Below the pieces are notes generated by a model. That model was not told the DNA's origin and made no database searches. It was given only the letters and a program-made list of their open reading frames with translations. A stretch of 37,066 bases of DNA from an uncultured Bacteroidota bacterium. Its GTDB lineage: Bacteria > Bacteroidota > Bacteroidia > Chitinophagales > Chitinophagaceae. The stretch's first letter is position 1; the number at the start of each line of letters is the position of its first letter. Positions 1 to 10,100 of this stretch are shown piece after piece. The stretch spans positions 1-37,066 of the forward strand of contig CAIVKC010000020.1 in assembly GCA_903906365.1 (NCBI GenBank), in the 5' to 3' direction. Made by a program: the position numbers and the translations under genes.

Positions 1-149
1 AAGGCCATCTCGGTTGACCCGGTCTTGTCCGGGTAAAAGAAGGGGCCTGTTTTTTACCAAGAAACGAATAGGACTTTCCCGGAGTAAATAACAGGGAACC
101 TGCAGTCATAAGAAAGCTGTTCTTTATAAAATTTCTTCTATGTGGCATA
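1..149 (-). CDS. N-terminal part of a Tat-exported, probable FAD-binding oxidoreductase (runs off left edge)
   Basis: On the minus strand an ATG at 147-149 opens a frame that stays open to the window edge (49 codons). The start reads MPHRRNFIKNSFLMTAGSLL. It has a twin-arginine motif (RRNFIK) followed by a hydrophobic stretch, so Tat export is likely. The next residues include SFTRTRPGQPRWP, which resembles the RVRPGDPxWPS segment that begins the mature part of FAD-linked (berberine-bridge type) oxidases in Bacteroidota. The flavin-binding and catalytic parts lie outside the window, so the enzyme assignment is inference from this short N-terminus and family knowledge. It reads in the same direction as the VOC and AraC genes, but 283 bases separate it from the VOC gene, so co-transcription is uncertain. 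Confidence 0.5.
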
Positions 150-432
150 TCAAACCTTTTGTCAGTAAAATAAAGGAGGGTGGTTTTGTCCATGAGCATC
201 TTCAAAGCCGGGATTGCATACCAAACAACCCCGGCCGCCATTTTGGCGCCCACTGATATTATCTATTGCATCTTGTTGCGGCCAGCGGTATCCAAAGGCA
301 ATTAATGGCGTGCTGGTTTTAACACCGCCTAACTGGTATTATAAATATCATTGCTTTCACCAAAATGATAACCTGATTGCTGCATTTGGTTTGTTTTGAT
401 CAATCCTATTGGGCTTTGAACATATTGGGGGA
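150..432. other. Intergenic region upstream of the partial Tat-exported gene
   Basis: No convincing gene is seen on either strand. Short open stretches exist but are interrupted by stops and lack recognisable motifs. The region presumably carries the promoter of the minus-strand oxidoreductase and the 3' untranslated end of the VOC gene. Confidence 0.4.
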
Positions 433-795
433 TCATCTTTTGAACTTGAAGACATTGACAATATGGCCTTCAGGATCAGCGGCTGTAAAGGCGACACCCC
501 AGCTCATCTGCTGTTGTTCTTTCAAAATTCCGCCTCCTGCATTTTTTATGCGATTAATATAAGAGGGCACATCCTCTACTTCAAAACCAAGCTCTACTCC
601 TACAGTTCCGGTGGATTGACCGATGGCATCGGCATCCTGAATGGTTATGGTGCAAGCATTGGCATCGAGCATAAAGAACCCGGGAGGTTCAGAGGCGTAT
701 TCCAGTTCTTTGAGATCAAAAACCTGAGCATAGAAATCCCTTATTTTTTGCGGGTTATGTACAGGCAGGTTGATGTTACTGAGTTTTGCTTCCAT
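433..795 (-). CDS. VOC family protein (glyoxalase/bleomycin-resistance fold)
   Basis: A 120-residue single-domain protein of the vicinal oxygen chelate superfamily. The start LSNINLPVHNPQKIRDFYAQ and the end AADPEGHIVNVFKF are the classic first and last elements of the fold: a substrate-side beta strand, then the F-Y core after the helix, then the D-P-(E/D)-G-(H/N) turn. It is one domain of normal length, so it probably forms a dimer to complete the metal site. The substrate cannot be told from sequence; the group includes glyoxalases, dioxygenases, fosfomycin and bleomycin resistance proteins and non-enzymes. It lies 54 bases downstream of the AraC-type regulator on the same strand, so the two are probably co-transcribed and functionally linked. 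The ATG at 793-795 is the only sensible start. Confidence 0.8.
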   Translation of the reverse strand: MEAKLSNINLPVHNPQKIRDFYAQVFDLKELEYASEPPGFFMLDANACTITIQDADAIGQSTGTVGVELGFEVEDVPSYINRIKNAGGGILKEQQQMSWGVAFTAADPEGHIVNVFKFKR

Positions 796-849
796 GATAA
801 AATGTTTTAAGATAAATAAAGGATAAAATTATCTTTTCACTTACAGGAA

Positions 850-1677
850 TCATTGTAAAAATCGGACATTATATTGGGCCATCGAAGTTTTCAGCGTCTT
901 CATTTCCCTGGCAAAAGTGCCAGGTGAACGGCCGGCAAACCCCTTGAATTCATTAATGAAATGGGATTGATCAGTAAATTCATATTCATAGGCCAACTCG
1001 GTAAGGTTTATGTCAGGATTTTCAAATATGGCATCCCTTACATGTTGAAATCGTATTTTTTTGGCCAGCGCCTTGGGTCCAACGCCGAGTTTATTGGAAA
1101 ACAGTCGGCTGTACTGCCTTTCAGATAAAAAGGCATTTTTTGCTTTTTCTTTGATATCAACCATCCCTTTGCCTTTGTAAAGAGATCCCGCTAATTGAAT
1201 GATTCTTATATCTGAATGCCTGATTCGTTTTTCATTTAATTGTCCTAACAGGAAATGCTCGAGTATCCGGAACGCATCGTCCTGTTGATTGCTGGTAATG
1301 GCAGCTTTGAGATGTTCCTTCAAAGTCTCAAAGACATGCGGCCATTGTGTGATGGGAGCATCCAGTAAGGATAATTGCATAAGCTCATGAAAGCCCCAGG
1401 CAAAAAAACGAACTCCGACGGCCCGTATTTTCCCCTTTGAAGTAATTGTCAATGGTTTTTCCAGGAGGCCTACGATAAACCATTCCGGCAATGGTTCGCT
1501 TTGTTGATATTTTGAATAATAGACAGGTTGCTCACCTTCACAAAATACCATTTCAAAATAACTGTCAGGAAGTATTTCAAAGGAATAGTCCGGAGCGGTT
1601 AGATTTCTTTCCGCATACCAATAGCATTTTACATAGTCTTTTAATTGCTCGGCTGGCTGCACGTTCAGGTAGGGCAT
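850..1677 (-). CDS. AraC family transcriptional regulator with DUF6597-type N-terminus
   Basis: A 275-residue DNA-binding regulator. The first half (about 1-150) resembles the DUF6597 domain that often precedes AraC helix-turn-helix domains in Bacteroidota, with ILPDSYFEMVF and VGVRFFAWGFHELM segments. The C-terminal 100 residues (about 160-265) hold the two AraC helix-turn-helix units: LSERQYSRLFSNKLGVGPK, then LTELAYEYEFTDQSHFINEF, with the usual F-x-x-x-x-G-x-S-P-G end. It lies just upstream of the VOC gene on the same strand and probably controls it or itself. The inducer is unknown. Family assignment is firm; the effector-domain name is from memory. Confidence 0.85.
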   Translation of the reverse strand: MPYLNVQPAEQLKDYVKCYWYAERNLTAPDYSFEILPDSYFEMVFCEGEQPVYYSKYQQSEPLPEWFIVGLLEKPLTITSKGKIRAVGVRFFAWGFHELMQLSLLDAPITQWPHVFETLKEHLKAAITSNQQDDAFRILEHFLLGQLNEKRIRHSDIRIIQLAGSLYKGKGMVDIKEKAKNAFLSERQYSRLFSNKLGVGPKALAKKIRFQHVRDAIFENPDINLTELAYEYEFTDQSHFINEFKGFAGRSPGTFAREMKTLKTSMAQYNVRFLQ

Positions 1678-2044
1678 GCGCTAATGTAAAAAAGATTTTG
1701 AATAAAATGGGAAGCCGACTTTTAATTTATAGAGAGACCTGGAAGACAAGTTTTGAAACCCATTTATGACCCACTTAGCGATGATTAGCCGTATGATAAA
1801 ATCTTATAATAATTTAACCTGGAAATAGATAAAATATCTTATAAAGGTTTAAAGAATTGTATGGATCCTACAATCCCCGAAATGGGTAATATCGGCTTGT
1901 ATAAATGGGTATGGAATCCCATTTTAGAGGATTTCCATGCAGCGATGACCGGATTAGGTATGATTGCTATTAATTAATATATAATCTAATACTTATTTAA
2001 GTATCTGTTTGAAATTAAGATGGTACATAAATTTCAAAAAGAAA
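1678..2044. other. Gene-poor intergenic stretch
   Basis: AT-rich DNA between the divergently placed AraC gene and the 3' end of the DoxX-like gene. The only open stretch of note is a 38-codon frame on the plus strand at 1861-1977 (start MDPTIPEMGNIGLYKW), which has no recognised domain and could be a gene remnant. It is too short to call. The left end must contain the promoter of the AraC-VOC pair. Confidence 0.35.
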
Positions 2045-2416
2045 TCATGCTTTTTGATTGGAGGTAATTTTACGGAAGGATATATAAGATATCATCAAAA
2101 TTATAAATGCGATCAAAGGCGAAAAGGACATCGGGACAAAACCGTCGACCGCAACCAGTGCTATGATTGCCGAGAGGGTATCAATTCCCAGTCCTACATA
2201 GGCCCATTCTCTGATCCTTGGGGGAATGAGGGGTATAATAATGATTAATCCCCCTATACACTTCCCAATGGTTAACTCCATATGAAACCAATTCGGCAGA
2301 CCCAAATGCTTCATGCCTTCCTGCGCTTGTGGGCTGTTCAAAAAAAAGAGCCCTGAGATATTGAGTAATGCAATCAGGCCTGTAGAAATCCAGAAAATAA
2401 GCTTTGTCTTTTTCAT
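2045..2416 (-). CDS. DoxX-like family membrane protein
   Basis: A protein of about 123 residues with four predicted membrane helices: IFWISTGLIALLNISGLFF near the start, a helix around GKCIGGLIIIIPLIP, one around AYVGLGIDTLSAIIALVAV, and SPLIAFIILMISYISF near the end. The HLGLPNWFHMELTIGKCIGG segment is characteristic of DoxX-like proteins, small inner-membrane proteins of poorly known role; some relatives work with thiosulfate or quinone oxidation. The frame is open 34 codons further upstream, but that extension contains another hydrophobic stretch and is not family-like. The start at MKKTKLIFW (2414-2416) gives the usual length and is preferred. It stands alone, convergent with nothing, with long intergenic DNA on its 5' side. 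Confidence 0.75.
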   Translation of the reverse strand: MKKTKLIFWISTGLIALLNISGLFFLNSPQAQEGMKHLGLPNWFHMELTIGKCIGGLIIIIPLIPPRIREWAYVGLGIDTLSAIIALVAVDGFVPMSFSPLIAFIILMISYISFRKITSNQKA

Positions 2417-3205
2417 TTTATGAGTTGGTTGGTTATTTGTGATAGCGATATAAATTGGTTTTACAATTGCGAATTGTCCGACTAAAATATAAAGAAATAG
2501 TGGCAATAAAAAGTGCAATTACCGAGAGCCACAAGTTCTTCATGAAGACGGTGTATAATGGTGGATTTTAAACAGCCTAACTTGATATTTTAAGGGACCT
2601 TGAATGGTTATGGCAAAAGTGAATTTTTGGCAATATCTGTTTCTCCATGAAAGTGAGGAAGGTTTCACATTTCTTCCGACTCCCATAACAGCTGCCGCGT
2701 TTTTAGTTAACTGATACGCTTGTAACGGCTTTTAAATGGGCGTTTTTGTTTATTGTTTTTAAGCAGCGTTTCCTGGCACCATGTGTTTGATGGTGCGCCG
2801 CTATTTTATAATCATACCCTGTCTGAATTATTATGCCCGAGTGGGCCCTTGCTGGTAAAAGCCTCCGGTAAGTAAATTAGGTCTTTCGGACAATAATAGC
2901 ACGGGTTCGTCCTGATGGCGGGTTTAAATATGCCTAATAGGGGTAGATTTCAAGGGGTTTTAATTATGGGCTACGGCAATAGGGCTTGATATAGCCTGGG
3001 TATGGTGGAGGGGTGGGCTTTCATTGTTAACAATTTAGATAATATCTAGCGGTTAGATTCGGTTATCAATCAGTCAGCCCCAATTATTGGCCTTTCATAG
3101 CCATTTCTTCCGCAACACCAAGCCTTGAGTTTACCTGTAAACCAACCGGAAAATTCCCGGACTTAAATAAATGGTTACCAAAACTGATTTTAACTTAAAA
3201 GCTAT
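2417..3205. other. Long non-coding stretch between the DoxX-like gene and the MFS transporter gene
   Basis: About 790 bases with stops in all frames and no recognisable domain fragment. It lies between two divergent genes and so must hold both promoters, but its length far exceeds what that needs. It may be decayed coding DNA. No RNA gene or repeat family was recognised in it. Confidence 0.4.
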
Positions 3206-4942
3206 ATGAGCCATTCAAATAAATCATTTATCCCCATAATTACAGCCTCCTCTGTGGGCACAATTATTGAATGGTATGATTTCTATATTTTTGGCAGCCT
3301 CGCTGCTATCATTGCGACCAAATTTTTTCCACAGGGAGACTCGGCGGCTGCGTTTCTGGCCACATTGGCTACTTACGCTGCCGGCTTCCTGGTGCGCCCA
3401 TTTGGATCTTTATTCTTTGGACGTTTGGGGGATTTAATCGGGAGAAAATATACGTTTATGGTGACGTTATTGCTAATGGGCGGTTCAACATTTGCAATAG
3501 GCTTGGTACCTGATTACAAAACAATCGGGTTTGTGGCACCTGTAATAGTTCTGATTCTAAGGCTGCTGCAGGGACTGGCGATCGGGGGTGAATATGGAGG
3601 CGCTGCCACCTATGTTGCCGAACACTCACCGTCAAATCATCGTGGTTTTTGGACATCATGGATTCAACTGACTGCGGTTATAGCCTTCCTGATTTCCATT
3701 GTGGTAATACAATCCTGCAAAGCATTATTGAGTCAGGATAATTGGGAAGCCTGGGGCTGGCGCCTTCCTTTCCTGATTTCAGTATTAATGGTTGGAATAT
3801 CGGTTTATATCAGAAAAAATATGTCGGAATCGCCTCTATTCGCAAGGGCAAAAGCTGAAGGAAAAACATCTTCAAATCCTTTAATAGATTCATTTGGCAA
3901 TAAGGCAAATCTAAAAGTCGTCTTGCTTGCCTTATTTGGTTTAACAATGGGAGTAGGCGTGCTGAATGGACCTGTTTTTTTCTTTGTACAAACCTTTTTA
4001 CTGAAAACTCTTTTTTTAGATTACAGCCAGGTGAATACAATCTTTATATATGTTTTGCTGATAGGATTGCCTGTAACCATCTTTTTTGGCTGGCTTTCTG
4101 ATAAGACAGGGCGTAAGCCTTTGCTCATGCTCAGTTTGTTTCTAGGGATCCTACTGTTCCGCCCCATTTACGAACAAATGTATCAAACAGTAAACCTGGC
4201 AAATAAAACAGAGGACCTCACTCAACGTTTAATCGAGAAAAAGCAGGAAGGATTATGGACTGTTACCACCATCCGGCATTTGTACACTGATAATACCAAA
4301 TGTCAAGAAGTTAGAACAGAAACGACAGCGCAAGACAAGCCTTCAACAAGCGATTTGATTAAAACGATAAAATTAAACGATTCAGACAAGTGGAAATTAA
4401 TTTTCCTGGTTTGTTCGCTTTTATTGATAGCGGGGATGTCATATGGGCCGCTTGCAGCTTATTTAGTAGAGATGTTTCCGTTAAAAATCCGCTACACTTC
4501 GCTTTCCTTCCCCTATCATATCGGTTTTGGTATTCTTGGCGGTATGACTTTAGTGATTGCCAATTATCTGGGCAATAAAGCGATCGAGGCACATGATCCA
4601 AAATATTATTTGGCGGGACTAACTTACCATATGGTTTTAATGACAATCAGTTTAGTTATTGGGATATTTTATCTGAAGGAAAATTATGCTGAAATGGCCC
4701 TGGTAAAATCCTCATCTAAAAATATGATTAAAATAAAACGTTGGTTAGGAATAGTTTGGGTATTGTTAGGTCTAGGAGCGGCCTATTTGGGAATTTTTGA
4801 ACTAGGATTACCGAAATTACGCTCAGGCAAACAAGACGATTTGATCTTCGGTATCATCATGATGACTACCATTACGCCTATTATTTCAGGCGGTTTACTG
4901 CTTTTTGGAAAATACGCATGGCAAGGCGAGTATGATGTTTAG
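3206..4942 (+). CDS. MFS transporter of the metabolite:H+ symporter (MHS) group with appended C-terminal two-helix domain
   Basis: A 578-residue inner-membrane permease. The N-terminal half has the MHS signature: GTIIEWYDFYIFGSLAAI in helix 1, FLVRPFGSLFFGRLGDLIGR across loop 2-3, and GLAIGGEYGGAATYVAEHSP in helix 4. Relatives carry proline/betaine, alpha-ketoglutarate or citrate with protons; the substrate here is unknown. A hydrophilic insert of about 70 residues (LANKTEDLTQRLIEKKQEG and onward, near residues 330-395) lies before the second half, as seen in Bacteroidota members. After the twelve-helix core, residues about 508-578 form an extra module with two helices (WLGIVWVLLGLGAAYLGIF and IIMMTTITPIISGGLLLFG) that resembles the small protein family DUF6814, normally encoded separately beside such transporters. 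It is probably monocistronic, with a terminator-like hairpin just after it. Confidence 0.85.
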   Translation: MSHSNKSFIPIITASSVGTIIEWYDFYIFGSLAAIIATKFFPQGDSAAAFLATLATYAAGFLVRPFGSLFFGRLGDLIGRKYTFMVTLLLMGGSTFAIGLVPDYKTIGFVAPVIVLILRLLQGLAIGGEYGGAATYVAEHSPSNHRGFWTSWIQLTAVIAFLISIVVIQSCKALLSQDNWEAWGWRLPFLISVLMVGISVYIRKNMSESPLFARAKAEGKTSSNPLIDSFGNKANLKVVLLALFGLTMGVGVLNGPVFFFVQTFLLKTLFLDYSQVNTIFIYVLLIGLPVTIFFGWLSDKTGRKPLLMLSLFLGILLFRPIYEQMYQTVNLANKTEDLTQRLIEKKQEGLWTVTTIRHLYTDNTKCQEVRTETTAQDKPSTSDLIKTIKLNDSDKWKLIFLVCSLLLIAGMSYGPLAAYLVEMFPLKIRYTSLSFPYHIGFGILGGMTLVIANYLGNKAIEAHDPKYYLAGLTYHMVLMTISLVIGIFYLKENYAEMALVKSSSKNMIKIKRWLGIVWVLLGLGAAYLGIFELGLPKLRSGKQDDLIFGIIMMTTITPIISGGLLLFGKYAWQGEYDV

Positions 4943-4960
4943 CATTAATATTAATTTTAT

Positions 4961-4990
4961 AAGGATGGGGTAGATTCCGTCCCTTTTATT
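4961..4990 (+). terminator. Probable rho-independent terminator of the MFS gene
   Basis: Nineteen bases after the MFS stop codon, AAGGATGG can pair with CCGTCC(C)TT, with one G-U pair and a bulged C, and the stem is followed by TTTTATT. The imperfect stem makes this moderate rather than certain. Confidence 0.4.
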
Positions 4991-5156
4991 GCGAAAACAG
5001 CGCCCGAAAAGATTGGAGCTTTATTTTCATATTTTAGAATAAAAGAAGGTTCAAAATGAAATATGGGTATTGATGGGGTTGTAAATGGCATTATTCATAA
5101 ACTCCGTTTTCAAACCAACTACGCTTTGAGCATACATTTTAAATTCATCAAGTAAA

Positions 5157-5498
5157 ATGAAAATCAGCATTGGAAAGAAATCATTTGATGCTGTTTTGTA
5201 TGATAATCCAACAGCCGACCATTTCAAAGAAATGTTGCCGATTACCTTATATATGACGGAGTTGAACGGAAATGAAAAATATGCAGACCTTCCAAACAAC
5301 CTTAGTACTAGCCCCTCTACTCCCGGGCACATCAGAGCGGGTGATTTGATGATCTTCGGTTCTGCTACCTTAGTTCTATTTTATAAATCTTTCCAAAGCG
5401 CCTACAGCTATACAATTCTTGGAAAAATAGATGATATTTCGGGGCTTGAGCAGGCTGTTGGTAAGGGAAACGTGCATGTAACCTTCGAATTGAAATAA
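5157..5498 (+). CDS. Cyclophilin-like fold protein
   Basis: A 113-residue protein that matches the bacterial cyclophilin-like family (PF18050 type) in its order of motifs: MKISIGKKSFDAVLYDNPTA at the start, then a MLPITLYMTELNGNEKYADL segment, L-S-T, and the GD-x-x-x-F-G and VLFYKSFQSAYSYTILGKID strands. The usual family pattern is F-x-A-x-L-Y-D-N-x-T-A, LP, N-x-x-E-K, then LGxID. The molecular function of the family is not established, and peptidyl-prolyl isomerase residues are not evident. It is a lone gene on the plus strand. The ATG at 5157 is chosen because the conserved first strand begins there; some relatives have a secretion signal, which is absent here. Confidence 0.7.
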   Translation: MKISIGKKSFDAVLYDNPTADHFKEMLPITLYMTELNGNEKYADLPNNLSTSPSTPGHIRAGDLMIFGSATLVLFYKSFQSAYSYTILGKIDDISGLEQAVGKGNVHVTFELK

Positions 5499-5813
5499 TG
5501 GTTCAGTAGCCCCCCAAAAAAGCCCACACGATAACCGTATTTTCCTTTTATTTAAATATCAGATTCCCGCAATGCCAAAAGGACGAGTCAACCAATGTTT
5601 TTAATTTTTGAAACACATGTATATCAACATGTTATTCTCTCTAAAAGTTCAGATAAGGAGGAAATCGATAACTCACCTGGAGTGAGATTTTATAGGCGTG
5701 TCCTTTTCATAGCTTCATCCGGTTCCCTGAGTTTAATTTTCCACTTTTCCTTTTTCACTTGGGCGACCTGTTTACTATTCACCACTCTATTTTTATATAT
5801 ATCCGGTATTCAA
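5499..5813. other. Intergenic stretch
   Basis: Contains an open frame of 73 codons on the plus strand (5595-5816) with two hydrophobic patches but no recognised family and no supporting context. It is not called as a gene. No other feature is seen before the terminator hairpin at 5814. Confidence 0.35.
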
Positions 5814-5850
5814 TAAAAAGGCTTCCCTCTTTTCAAGGGAAACCTTTTTT
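5814..5850. terminator. Strong bidirectional hairpin terminator
   Basis: AAAAAGGCTTCCC pairs with GGGAAACCTTTTTT around a short loop. The stem is flanked by an A-run on one side and a T-run on the other, so it can act in both directions. It lies 13 bases past the stop codon of the minus-strand NTF2-like lipoprotein gene and is most likely its terminator. Confidence 0.75.
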
Positions 5851-5863
5851 GTAAATGGGCGAA

Positions 5864-6364
5864 TCATTTAGCTCCGGCGGCTGCCATATCGGAGTTGAAA
5901 ATATCGCGGAATATTTTCCAGTTGCCGCCTTCTTTTTTCCAGAGGACGATGTATTTTCCCTTATCCAGACCTTTGCCGTCTTTGCCTGAGAGCGCATAAG
6001 TGCCTTCTTCAGAAAGTAATGCTTCCGTACCCCATAGATCAACGGTCTTTAATTCCGCTTTGGCAATGCCGGATTTCAACAGACCGGAGAAGGCGGAAAT
6101 AATGCCGCTGTTACCCTGAATTGCGGGTCCATTGGGAGCCATAAGTTTTGCGTCGCTGGCATAAAGAGATGCGATTCCTGCCGAGTCACCCTTTTCTACC
6201 AGGGTTCCAAATGCCTGGTTTACGGAATCTACGATTTTTCGTGCGCCTGATAGGTCAAAGGAAGGCGCTGCCTCCGTGGCTGCAGGGGCAGGGGATTGGT
6301 TGTTACAGGCCATCCAAATACTTGCACATGCGAATAGCCCCATTGCTAGAACTGAATTTTTCAT
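5864..6364 (-). CDS. NTF2-like (SnoaL/DUF4440-type) lipoprotein
   Basis: A 166-residue exported protein. The N-terminus is a signal peptide ending at a lipobox-like WMAC site (Cys near residue 20), then a low-complexity linker rich in Ala and Pro. The domain after it (about 40-160) has NTF2-like features: a first helix around ARKIVDSVNQAFGTLVEKGD, the strand SLYASDAKLMAPNGP, and at the end GKYIVLWKKEGGNWKIFRDI, the typical W-x-I-x-x-D-x-x-(N/S) ending of DUF4440/SnoaL-like proteins. The fold is used for small-ligand binding or isomerase activity; the role here is unknown. It is a single gene with its own terminator. Confidence 0.75.
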   Translation of the reverse strand: MKNSVLAMGLFACASIWMACNNQSPAPAATEAAPSFDLSGARKIVDSVNQAFGTLVEKGDSAGIASLYASDAKLMAPNGPAIQGNSGIISAFSGLLKSGIAKAELKTVDLWGTEALLSEEGTYALSGKDGKGLDKGKYIVLWKKEGGNWKIFRDIFNSDMAAAGAK

Positions 6365-7155
6365 GATGTTTATTTTGGTTATGAAAAAAATTACATGGCA
6401 GAGATAGCTACTGGATTCAGAGGGAATTAGGCAGGTTTACTACTTATTGACAAGTTACGAAAATTAAGTAAAAGCCAAAACTTTCTATATGAATGAAAAT
6501 GCTGTTTTAATCTTAACCAGGGATATAAAAATATGTTTGATAAGACCGCTGCAAAGATAAAAGGCTCCTTTATTTATATGTAAAACAGTCGCGGTTTAGG
6601 TTCTCCTCTTTACCAATGATGAATTTGGATAGAAGGTGGTTTTAGAGCCTTCAAAATCTGAGGAAATTTGCAGGAATCGGATTTTAACTGGACCAGTCTT
6701 TTAAACTCACCACATTAATCAATAAGCTGAATTTTCCATGTCCACTACTTATAATTTACCGATGCCGTGTTTGATTTATTTCTTTCAAATAAATAATGAT
6801 GGAATCGATCATGGTACAATAAGTGTGGTTGAACCTCGTACAAGAGTCATACGTGAGTGGGCCGCTGTGCAGGTTGCTCACGATCTATTCATTGGATTGT
6901 CGCATTTGCTTCCCACCGCTAATACCTTCTTTTATATTTTCAGCAAAAAAGCCCCATTGCATAAGCAATCAAAATCATTAAAGTCTACAGGAAATATACT
7001 ATTAGACCTTTCTATTCTGCATTGGTGTGATGATGTACTTCCATATTTTTAGGTTAGGTTTGTGAATAGGGAATAGTTGAACCGTTAAGATCATTGAGTG
7101 AAACGGGTCCCTCTGGTAATTGTTTTGCCATTTCCTGTTCCTCAGAGATACATAT
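6365..7155. other. Long intergenic stretch with a diverged repeat
   Basis: No credible gene. A 104-codon plus-strand frame (6738-7052) has no recognised domain and lies antisense to the kinase 3' flank, so it is not called. The stretch contains one copy of a diverged repeat (6641-6703) also found at 20711-20773, which suggests decayed mobile or coding DNA. Confidence 0.4.
6641..6703 (+). repeat. Diverged repeat, copy 1 (partner at 20711-20773)
   Basis: The two stretches share AGCCTTCAAA, GAAAT and an exact 19-base core CAGGAATCGGATTTTAACT, with scattered substitutions between them. In one shared frame copy 1 reads RAFKI-stop-GNLQESDFN and copy 2 reads KAFKDSRNIQESDFN, so both look like remnants of the 3' end of the same coding sequence. 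The family is not recognised. Confidence 0.55.
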
Positions 7156-10100
7156 CTATAATGGCAAAGTAATAATAAACTCCGTGAAAACACCTTCCCT
7201 GGTAATGGCTTTTATCTCACCTCCATGCGCTTTCACAATGTCATAACTCAAACTCAATCCTAACCCCGTCCCCTGTCCTGTCGGTTTGGTAGTGAAGAAA
7301 GGCTGAAAGATTTTATCAAGAACCTTCTGAGGGATGCCACCGCCGTTGTCTTTAACGCTTATGGTTATATTATTATCGGTTTTCTTGGTGCTCAATGAAA
7401 CAGTTGGTTCATATCCTGCCCCTGCTGATTTCTTTTTTTCGGTTACAGCATAAAATGCATTGTTAAAAAGATTCAACAGCACTCTGCCAATATCCTGTGG
7501 AATTATATTTATTTTTCCTACAGAATTGTCCAAATTGGTATTCATGGAGGCATTGAAGCCCTTATCTTTTGCTCTTAATCCATGATAAGACAGGCGCAGG
7601 TATTCATCAGCCAATGCATTAATGTCAGTAGACTCCTTTAAACCTGTATTTGACCGCGAGTGCTGAAGCATACCCTTCACAATGGAATCTGCTCGTTTGC
7701 CGTGATAAGCAATCTTCTGAAGATTCTGGTTGAGATCTTCAATTAATTGATCTGCCTCTTCCTTCTCAGTTTCTGGTAATTTTTGTAAAGGGCCATCTCT
7801 CAATTCATTCAGCAATTCAACATTTACCTCTGAAAAATTATTGACGAAGTTTAAAGGATTTTGAATTTCATGTGCAATGCCGGCAGTCAGCTCACCGAGC
7901 GAAGCCATTTTTTCGGATTGGATCAATTGTGTTTGAGTCGATTTAAGTTCTTCTATCGAATGCTCAAGCTGTATAGTACGCAGCGCTATTTTTTCTTCTA
8001 ATAAAATATTTTTCCGTATCAATTGTCTGGATCGATAAAGTGCTGTTGCCCAAACCAATCCGGAAAAACCAAACACATATAGTAAATAAGCCCACCAGGT
8101 TTTCCACCATGGCGGCAATATAACAAAGTCGAATGTTGTTGGATCGTTCCATTTCCCATTGAACATGCTTGCCACCTTAAATGCATAATCTCCCGGTGGG
8201 AGGTTTAGATAATTCTGGCTATATGGGTTATAGGTTTTTTCGCTCCATTTTTTATCTATACCCAGTAATATATATCTGTACCATACAGTATCCTCGCTTC
8301 CAATATGTATTTGCGTGAAGTGGAATTGAAGATAATTCTGATAGTAAGGAAGCCGGAGGTTAACCGGCATATTATAAGCGGTTGTTGTGCTGTCCCATTG
8401 TATATTACTTCCCGATAGAAAGGATGCATTTACAGGAGACTGTCCTTTTAAATAAAAGGTATCCTTTTTAATGCTCCATAATGTATCGCCTTCATGAATA
8501 TCAGACAATTGCTTTTCAGGGAAGCGTTGCGGCTGGTTAAAAATGTCAATGCCGGTAATATGAGTACTAGGAATCACTTTTTCTTTATCGCCATCGTAAT
8601 TCAAAAGGCTGATGCCTTTATCTCCCCAGATGAACTGACCTTTTTTAGTAATGGTGTTTGATTGATAAGTAGCAGCTTCTTTACTAATTCCTTGCCCTTT
8701 TCCAATTGTATGAACCTGCCATTTTTCATTTGCGGAATTAGGTGGAGTTATGATGGATAATCCGGAGCCGCTTCCCGCATAAATACGACCATTATATTCG
8801 TTTAAAGAATTAACGTCATCCCTAAGAAGTCCGTTGCTCGCGGAAAAAGAAGTAATTGAATCCCGATTAGCATTCACTATGTAAATTCCGTTGCCAGTGC
8901 CAATCCACATATTATTATTGTGATCAGATAAAATTATTTTGTTTGCATGTTCCTTTAAGCCGGGGACATCGTCTAAATATTTTATTGTATTTTTTTCCGG
9001 ATCTACTACGAAAACGCCTCCACTAAAAGTGACAGCCCATATTTGCCCTTTTTGGTCCTGCCTGGCATCCGATACAATGGTATCATTCACACCGTGTTCC
9101 AAAAAGAAATGCCGGATTTTTTTTGTTGAAGGATCAAACTGATCGAACCCTGCCCGATCGAGGATTGAGCCAAACCAGGTTCTGCCCTTCCTGTCAAACA
9201 GCAAAATCGATGCATTAACAGTTGTCAGTCCTGCCTCCTTTCCAAAATGCGTGATTGTTCTGCGCGCAGAGTCTATCATATCTACTCCTCCATTGGTCGC
9301 CACCCACATATTTCCATGATCGTTGATTATATTTTGAAGCGAATCATTACAAAGCCCCTGGACTTTAGTAAACGATCTCACTGTTCGCGTGTCGGGATCA
9401 AGAATATCAACACCGGGATCACCGCCATAAATACCAATCCAAACTTGCCCATAATTATCTTCTGAAACTGTTGATATATATTTTTTTCCTATGTGTTCTA
9501 CATCGTTTCCTCCTCTGTTAAGTAAGTTCAGGCCAGTTGTTGTAGCAAGCCATATTTGCCCAAGTTTATCTTTTGCAATATTATTGATGTGATTTCCGTC
9601 AATTCCTTTTTCTGAGTTCAATATTTTAATCAGTCCTTTTGAAGTGTTTATTATTTCTACACCAGCACCAGGGTTGTTAGAAAATCCCGTACCTAACCAT
9701 AAATTTCCTTTTTTATCATTGATCATTCCAAAAGTTAATACTTTTTTGAGCCCCTGTTGTTCATTATAATGCAATATTGTTTTTTGTTGCGGATCGATAA
9801 TATTTATTTCGCCATGGACGGAGGCGACACAAATCCTGTTCATATTGTCTTGAATAATGGAAGTTAGTGTATCAATGGTTAAGCCATTCGCTTTATTCAA
9901 GTGTCTGATTTTGCCTTTGTTGAGATCTATGATATTTAATCCGGCACCAAACGTCGTTGCCCAGACATTGTTATCCTTATCTTTGGCCAGACCAACACTG
10001 CCATTGAATAGCATTCCCCTTGTTTTGTCAAGAAATTTGAGCGTGTGATGAGCCTCATCAATAATAGTGAGGCCATTATTAATGCTCGCGGTCCAAACCC

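Noticed and set aside
5595-5816. 73-codon plus-strand frame with hydrophobic patches
   Set aside because: Ends inside the terminator hairpin and shows no family match.
6738-7052. 104-codon plus-strand frame before the kinase 3' end
   Set aside because: No recognisable domain, no supporting context and unusual composition; likely chance.
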